Source of the DNA: Cetobacterium sp. 2A
GTDB taxonomy: Bacteria > Fusobacteriota > Fusobacteriia > Fusobacteriales > Fusobacteriaceae
DNA: 64,000 nt
NCBI RefSeq assembly: GCF_014250685.1
Contig: NZ_JACFAJ010000010.1
Location: 1 to 64,000, forward strand
Reading direction: 5' to 3'
The first letter of the stretch is position 1. Each line of letters starts with the position of its first letter. The translations under genes were made by a program, and so were the position numbers. Under the pieces are notes generated by a model. That model was not told the origin of the DNA. It did no database searches and was given only the letters and a program-made list of their open reading frames with translations. Positions 61,384 through 64,000 of this stretch are shown in pieces.

Positions 61384-62157
61384 ATGAAAAAAATAATAAT
61401 TGGGTTATTTATAGCAGTTAGTTCTCTAGGATTTTCTGAAAATATTGTGTCTTTAAAACAAGAAGCAATGAAGAGAAAGTTTATAAAAGTAGTTTACAAA
61501 TCTGATGTAGTATATGAAGTTTATGGAGAAGCTATGATGGGTACAGCAATTGTATTTGGAGATGGAGAAGAAGTAAAGAATTACTCTCTTTCTGACCCTG
61601 CGTGGTCTGGAATTATAAATTCTAACCAAATTTATTTAAAAGCACCAGAAGAGGAATATTCATCTGATGGAGCGAGAATTTATCCACCAGAGTCTACACT
61701 TTTTGTATCAACAACAAAGAGAAATTATTACTTTAAGTTAAAAATAATAAAATCGAGAGCATATAATCCTGTAATTAAGTTTGTTTATCCTCAAGAGGAG
61801 CAACAATTAATTCAAAATTATGAATTAATGAAAAGAGAAGAAGAGAAACAAAGAATTAGATTGGGAGTAGACAATATTCAAAATATTAATATGAACTATA
61901 AATGGGATAGAAAATATTCTTGGGCTCCTACAAATATTATTGATAATGGAAAACAAACAATGATTTTTTTATCAGTAGAAGATAAAGATATTCCAACGTT
62001 TTATATTAAAAGAGATAAAGAGTTAGAGATTGGATTATTTAGAATTTCAGAGAATAGAAATGGTCAAAAGGTAATAACAATAGATCAGATTTTTGAAGAG
62101 GGAGTTTTAACTCTTCATAAAAAGAAAATTAAAATAATTAATAAGTCAAGAAGGTAG
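61384..62157 (+). CDS. virB9: VirB9/TrbG-like core-complex protein
   Basis: This 257-residue protein has a signal peptide (KKIIIGLFIAVSSLGFS). The N-terminal domain (VVYEVYGEAMMGTAIVFGDG, DPAWSGIINSNQIYLKAPEE) is the known VirB9/CagX type. The C-terminal part (NMNYKWDRKYSWAPTNIIDN, KQTMIFLSVEDKDIPTFYIK) is the outer-membrane ring domain. It complexes with VirB10. The stop lies 3 bp before the next start. Confidence 0.88.
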   Translation: MKKIIIGLFIAVSSLGFSENIVSLKQEAMKRKFIKVVYKSDVVYEVYGEAMMGTAIVFGDGEEVKNYSLSDPAWSGIINSNQIYLKAPEEEYSSDGARIYPPESTLFVSTTKRNYYFKLKIIKSRAYNPVIKFVYPQEEQQLIQNYELMKREEEKQRIRLGVDNIQNINMNYKWDRKYSWAPTNIIDNGKQTMIFLSVEDKDIPTFYIKRDKELEIGLFRISENRNGQKVITIDQIFEEGVLTLHKKKIKIINKSRR

Positions 62158-62160
62158 AGG

Positions 62161-63324
62161 ATGAATAAAAAGGATATATTAAATAAAATCCCAAAACCAG
62201 AGAATAAAAAAGGAATTAATTATAAAAATATAGCAATAGCAATTTTAATAATAACTCTGATTATACTGATTTCATTTCTTACTGTAGATAGAAAAAATAA
62301 TAAAAATACTAATAAAAATATTCAAACAGCAGAAAAAATTGAAGAATCAGAAGTGGTTGCTGGAACAACTGAAGAATTGAAAGAAATAATAGGTTCAAAT
62401 CCAGTTTTGCAAGAAGGTGGCAAGATTGCTGCGAGAGAAGAATCTGGAGAAGAAGAACTAAATAAAATTAGACTGCAACAAGAATATGAGCTAAAAAGAT
62501 TATCTCTAGCTTTGGAGCAGGAAAGAATAGAAAGATTAAAAGTAAGAGAGAGAACACCTATAAATTTAGTAGAGCAGGATAGAGGAAAAGAATTAAGATA
62601 TGAAAAAGAAAAAACTGGTTATGAAGGATTAGTTATTCCACCATTACCACCTTTTCCAAAAGAAGATCCAAATTTACAAGAAGCAAAAGAAAAGTTTTTT
62701 TTATCTTCAAATGTAGATGAATTTGTTTTAAAAAATCAGCTACAACATGCAATATCTAATTACGAGGTTAAGGGAGGAACAATAGTTCCCTTAACATTAG
62801 AAACTGCTATAAATACAGATATAGCAGGAGATATAACAGCGGTTGTAAAAAGGGATATTTACGATTCTAAAACTGGAAGTATATTACTTATACCTTCGGG
62901 AAGTAGAGTTATAGGAAAGTACAATTCAAATGTTAGTTTTGGACAAGAAAGAGCTCAGGTTGTATTCAATAGAATTACTTTACCAAATCAAAAATCTATC
63001 AATATTGGATCCATGAAAGGCGTTGATAAATTAGGTGCTAGTGGAGTTACTGATAAAGTAGATAGTAAGATAGCAAAAGTATTTAGTTCTGTTGTTATGT
63101 CAGCAATTTTAGGAATGGGAACAGGGGCTGTAAAAAATGATTCAGAAGATGGTGAAAATTGGAGAAATGATGCAATAGATGGCGGAGGAACACAAGCCCT
63201 AAATGTAGGGAATAGCTATGCCAATAAGTTGTTAAATGTACAACCAAGCTTGAAAATAAGGCAAGGATATTCAGTTGGATTGTTTATTGATAAGGACTTA
63301 ATATTAGAGGCGTATAGTAACTAA
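62161..63324 (+). CDS. virB10: VirB10/TrbI-like core-complex protein
   Basis: This 387-residue protein has a cytoplasmic start and one span (IAIAILIITLIILISFLTVD). A Gln/Glu-rich periplasmic stretch follows (LQQEYELKRLSLALEQERIE) with a proline-containing linker (VIPPLPPFPKEDP). The conserved C-terminal domain has GGTIVPLTLETAINTDIAGD, LLIPSGSRVIGKYNSNVSFG and a pore region (SAILGMGTGAV). It spans both membranes in the secretion core. Confidence 0.9.
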   Translation: MNKKDILNKIPKPENKKGINYKNIAIAILIITLIILISFLTVDRKNNKNTNKNIQTAEKIEESEVVAGTTEELKEIIGSNPVLQEGGKIAAREESGEEELNKIRLQQEYELKRLSLALEQERIERLKVRERTPINLVEQDRGKELRYEKEKTGYEGLVIPPLPPFPKEDPNLQEAKEKFFLSSNVDEFVLKNQLQHAISNYEVKGGTIVPLTLETAINTDIAGDITAVVKRDIYDSKTGSILLIPSGSRVIGKYNSNVSFGQERAQVVFNRITLPNQKSINIGSMKGVDKLGASGVTDKVDSKIAKVFSSVVMSAILGMGTGAVKNDSEDGENWRNDAIDGGGTQALNVGNSYANKLLNVQPSLKIRQGYSVGLFIDKDLILEAYSN

Positions 63325-63331
63325 AAATAGA

Positions 63332-63376
63332 GGGGTTATTTTTTTATCTGAGAATCATTAATAAAAAAATAATCCC
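63332..63376 (+). terminator. Terminator-like hairpin after VirB10 gene
   Basis: GGGGTTATTTTTTTAT (63332-63347) and ATAAAAAAATAATCCC (63361-63376) pair with one G-U over a 13-nt loop. ATTTTTTTT occurs a few bases later. It separates the VirB10 gene from the structured RNA region. Confidence 0.6.
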
Positions 63377-63423
63377 AAACAGATTTTTTTTAGAAAATCG
63401 CTAGTGTTTAGAAGGAGTAAGAA

Positions 63424-63508
63424 TTATGCTTACTTGGATGTAGGATTTTAATTGGTGCTCTCAAGCAATAGCCAAGTATCTAATGCTTGAGGGCAGCAGT
63501 TAATAAAA
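63424..63508 (+). ncRNA. Structured RNA element, copy 1
   Basis: This 85-nt element recurs 130 nt later. An 11-bp stem pairs 63457-63467 (GCUCUCAAGCA) with 63484-63494 around the loop AUAGCCAAGUAUCUAA. CCAAGUA in the loop is complementary to UACUUGG at 63431-63437, giving a pseudoknot. UUAAUUG (63449-63455) can pair with the GUUAA after the stem. It is not a riboswitch class I recognise. Differences from copy 2 preserve pairing, including an A-U to G-C exchange at the loop-closing pair. Confidence 0.75.
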
Positions 63509-63553
63509 ATGTGAGAAGTTTAGTAGTCTGTTTTTAAAGCTTAAAAGGAAAAT

Positions 63554-63638
63554 TTATGCTTACTTGGATGTAGGATTTTAATTGGTGCTTTCAAGCGATA
63601 GCCAAGTATCTAACGCTTGAGAGTAGCAATTAATAAAA
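63554..63638 (+). ncRNA. Structured RNA element, copy 2
   Basis: It matches copy 1 without gaps. The stem is GCUUUCAAGCG (63587-63597) with 63614-63624, closed by G-C where copy 1 has A-U. Three other changes convert pairs to compatible ones. The loop and the UACUUGG/CCAAGUA pseudoknot segments are identical. The copy ends seven bases before the ribosome-binding-site-proximal hairpin. Confidence 0.75.
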
Positions 63639-63644
63639 TAAAAT

Positions 63645-63665
63645 GGAGATACTTGGCGGTTCTCC
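63645..63665 (+). promoter_or_regulatory. Hairpin displaying UACUUGG next to RBS
   Basis: GGAGA and TCTCC close a loop TACTTGGCGGT that repeats the UACUUGG of both RNA elements. AGGAGG lies 4 bases later at 63669-63674. It could compete for the CCAAGUA loops and so control translation of the next gene. Confidence 0.65.
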
Positions 63666-63679
63666 AACAGGAGGAAAAA

Positions 63680-64000
63680 ATGAGTTTTTTAAGTTTGAGA
63701 GGAATACCTTATTACCCAGAATTATCATTAGAACTGGGGAATGAAGTTACGGCATCTATTGTTATGACTCAGCTGGAATATTGGTTTGGAAGAATGGATT
63801 ACAAACCTTTTTTTAAATTTTTAGAGCCTATTCCAAAGTTAGATAAGGATGGAAATGAAAAAAATACATTTGGATATAAAGATGGAGACTCTTGGATAGA
63901 AGAGTTAAAAATTTCATCAAAGTCTTTTAGAACTGCTTTTGCAAAAATAGGAGTAGCTTATACTTCAAAACATGAATTTGATAAAGCTATTTCAAAATTT
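63680..64000 (+). CDS. Winged-helix replication-type protein (partial)
   Basis: The first 107 codons of a gene run off the window edge. ATG 63680 follows AGGAGG. YYPELSLELGNEVTASIVMT followed by QLEYWFGRMDYKP, then SWIEELKISSKSFRTAFAKI, is the pattern of winged-helix proteins of phage and plasmid replication (replisome organiser or Rep-like N-terminus). It follows the VirB10 gene where VirB11 or VirB4 might be expected, but has its own structured leader. The full role needs the missing C-terminus. Confidence 0.55.
   Translation, partial: MSFLSLRGIPYYPELSLELGNEVTASIVMTQLEYWFGRMDYKPFFKFLEPIPKLDKDGNEKNTFGYKDGDSWIEELKISSKSFRTAFAKIGVAYTSKHEFDKAISKF

Noticed and set aside
1-64000. tRNA, rRNA or chromosomal housekeeping operon
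   Set aside because: None was recognised on either strand by reading; the window looks like accessory or plasmid DNA.

Overview
The window is strongly AT-rich DNA with tight bacterial gene packing. It encodes outer-membrane features (four autotransporters, an opacity-like barrel, TraT, an OmpA-like domain) next to Firmicute-looking plasmid, toxin-antitoxin and sigma-factor genes. That mix points to the Fusobacteriota, most likely a Fusobacterium or Cetobacterium relative. An iteron-type replicon, a ParA-based partition locus, a MobL-type relaxase and type IV secretion genes lie together at 47-63 kb, so the molecule is probably a large conjugative or mobilisable plasmid. I see no rRNA or tRNA genes.

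1-28 kb, surface-protein region. A short tyrosine recombinase is followed by four large autotransporters (AT1 4529-7912, AT2 10783-14175, AT3 15048-18824, AT4 23736-27362). Their passengers differ but their barrels are nearly identical and look like gene-conversion mosaics. AT1 and AT2 are each translationally coupled to an Rrf2-type regulator carrying four cysteines. Upstream of each lie a two-repeat Myb/SANT-like gene (intact before AT2, a deleted relic before AT1) and a divergent large HTH regulator. The AT1-side regulator is split by an ORF-less group II intron of 714 nt whose removal restores the frame, but it also carries a frameshift further on. AT3 and AT4 instead have their own promoters, with terminator-like hairpins at the predicted transcript 5' end. 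In AT3 an overlapping 22-bp hairpin could act as antiterminator. AT3 also has an OmpA-like peptidoglycan-binding domain fused after its barrel. A decayed HigBA pair, a possible modification-dependent nuclease and a toxin/immunity-like pair lie between AT3 and AT4.

27-47 kb, accessory region. This holds RelE/RHH and HicAB toxin-antitoxin pairs, a serine recombinase, and a frameshifted tag glycosylase. It also holds a 60-bp perfect palindrome, a sigma-factor gene with a small lipoprotein gene, and an SPFH gene with one nonsense codon. Then come aqpZ, an alpha/beta hydrolase, two lipoproteins (one TraT-like), a membrane sensor with a LytTR partner, and a lipase cluster whose lipase gene carries an in-frame stop inside an inverted duplication. 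A secreted thermonuclease and an Mrr-like endonuclease close the region.

47-64 kb, plasmid backbone. This contains HU, a ParB-like protein, ParA with AbrB-like N-terminal domains, a Rep_3 initiator with eight iterons, and a free AbrB-like protein. Next are the MobL relaxase and a TraD-like partner, then an island of outer-membrane barrel, CAP protein, two-component system and small periplasmic protein. A second short tyrosine recombinase and VirB2/8/9/10-like genes follow. A 28-bp operator-like palindrome is shared by the leaders of the relaxase and the secretion operon, suggesting a transfer regulon. The window ends in a winged-helix-like replication gene preceded by two tandem copies of an apparently undescribed structured RNA. 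The copies show covariation, an internal pseudoknot, and a third hairpin at the ribosome binding site that displays the same loop sequence.
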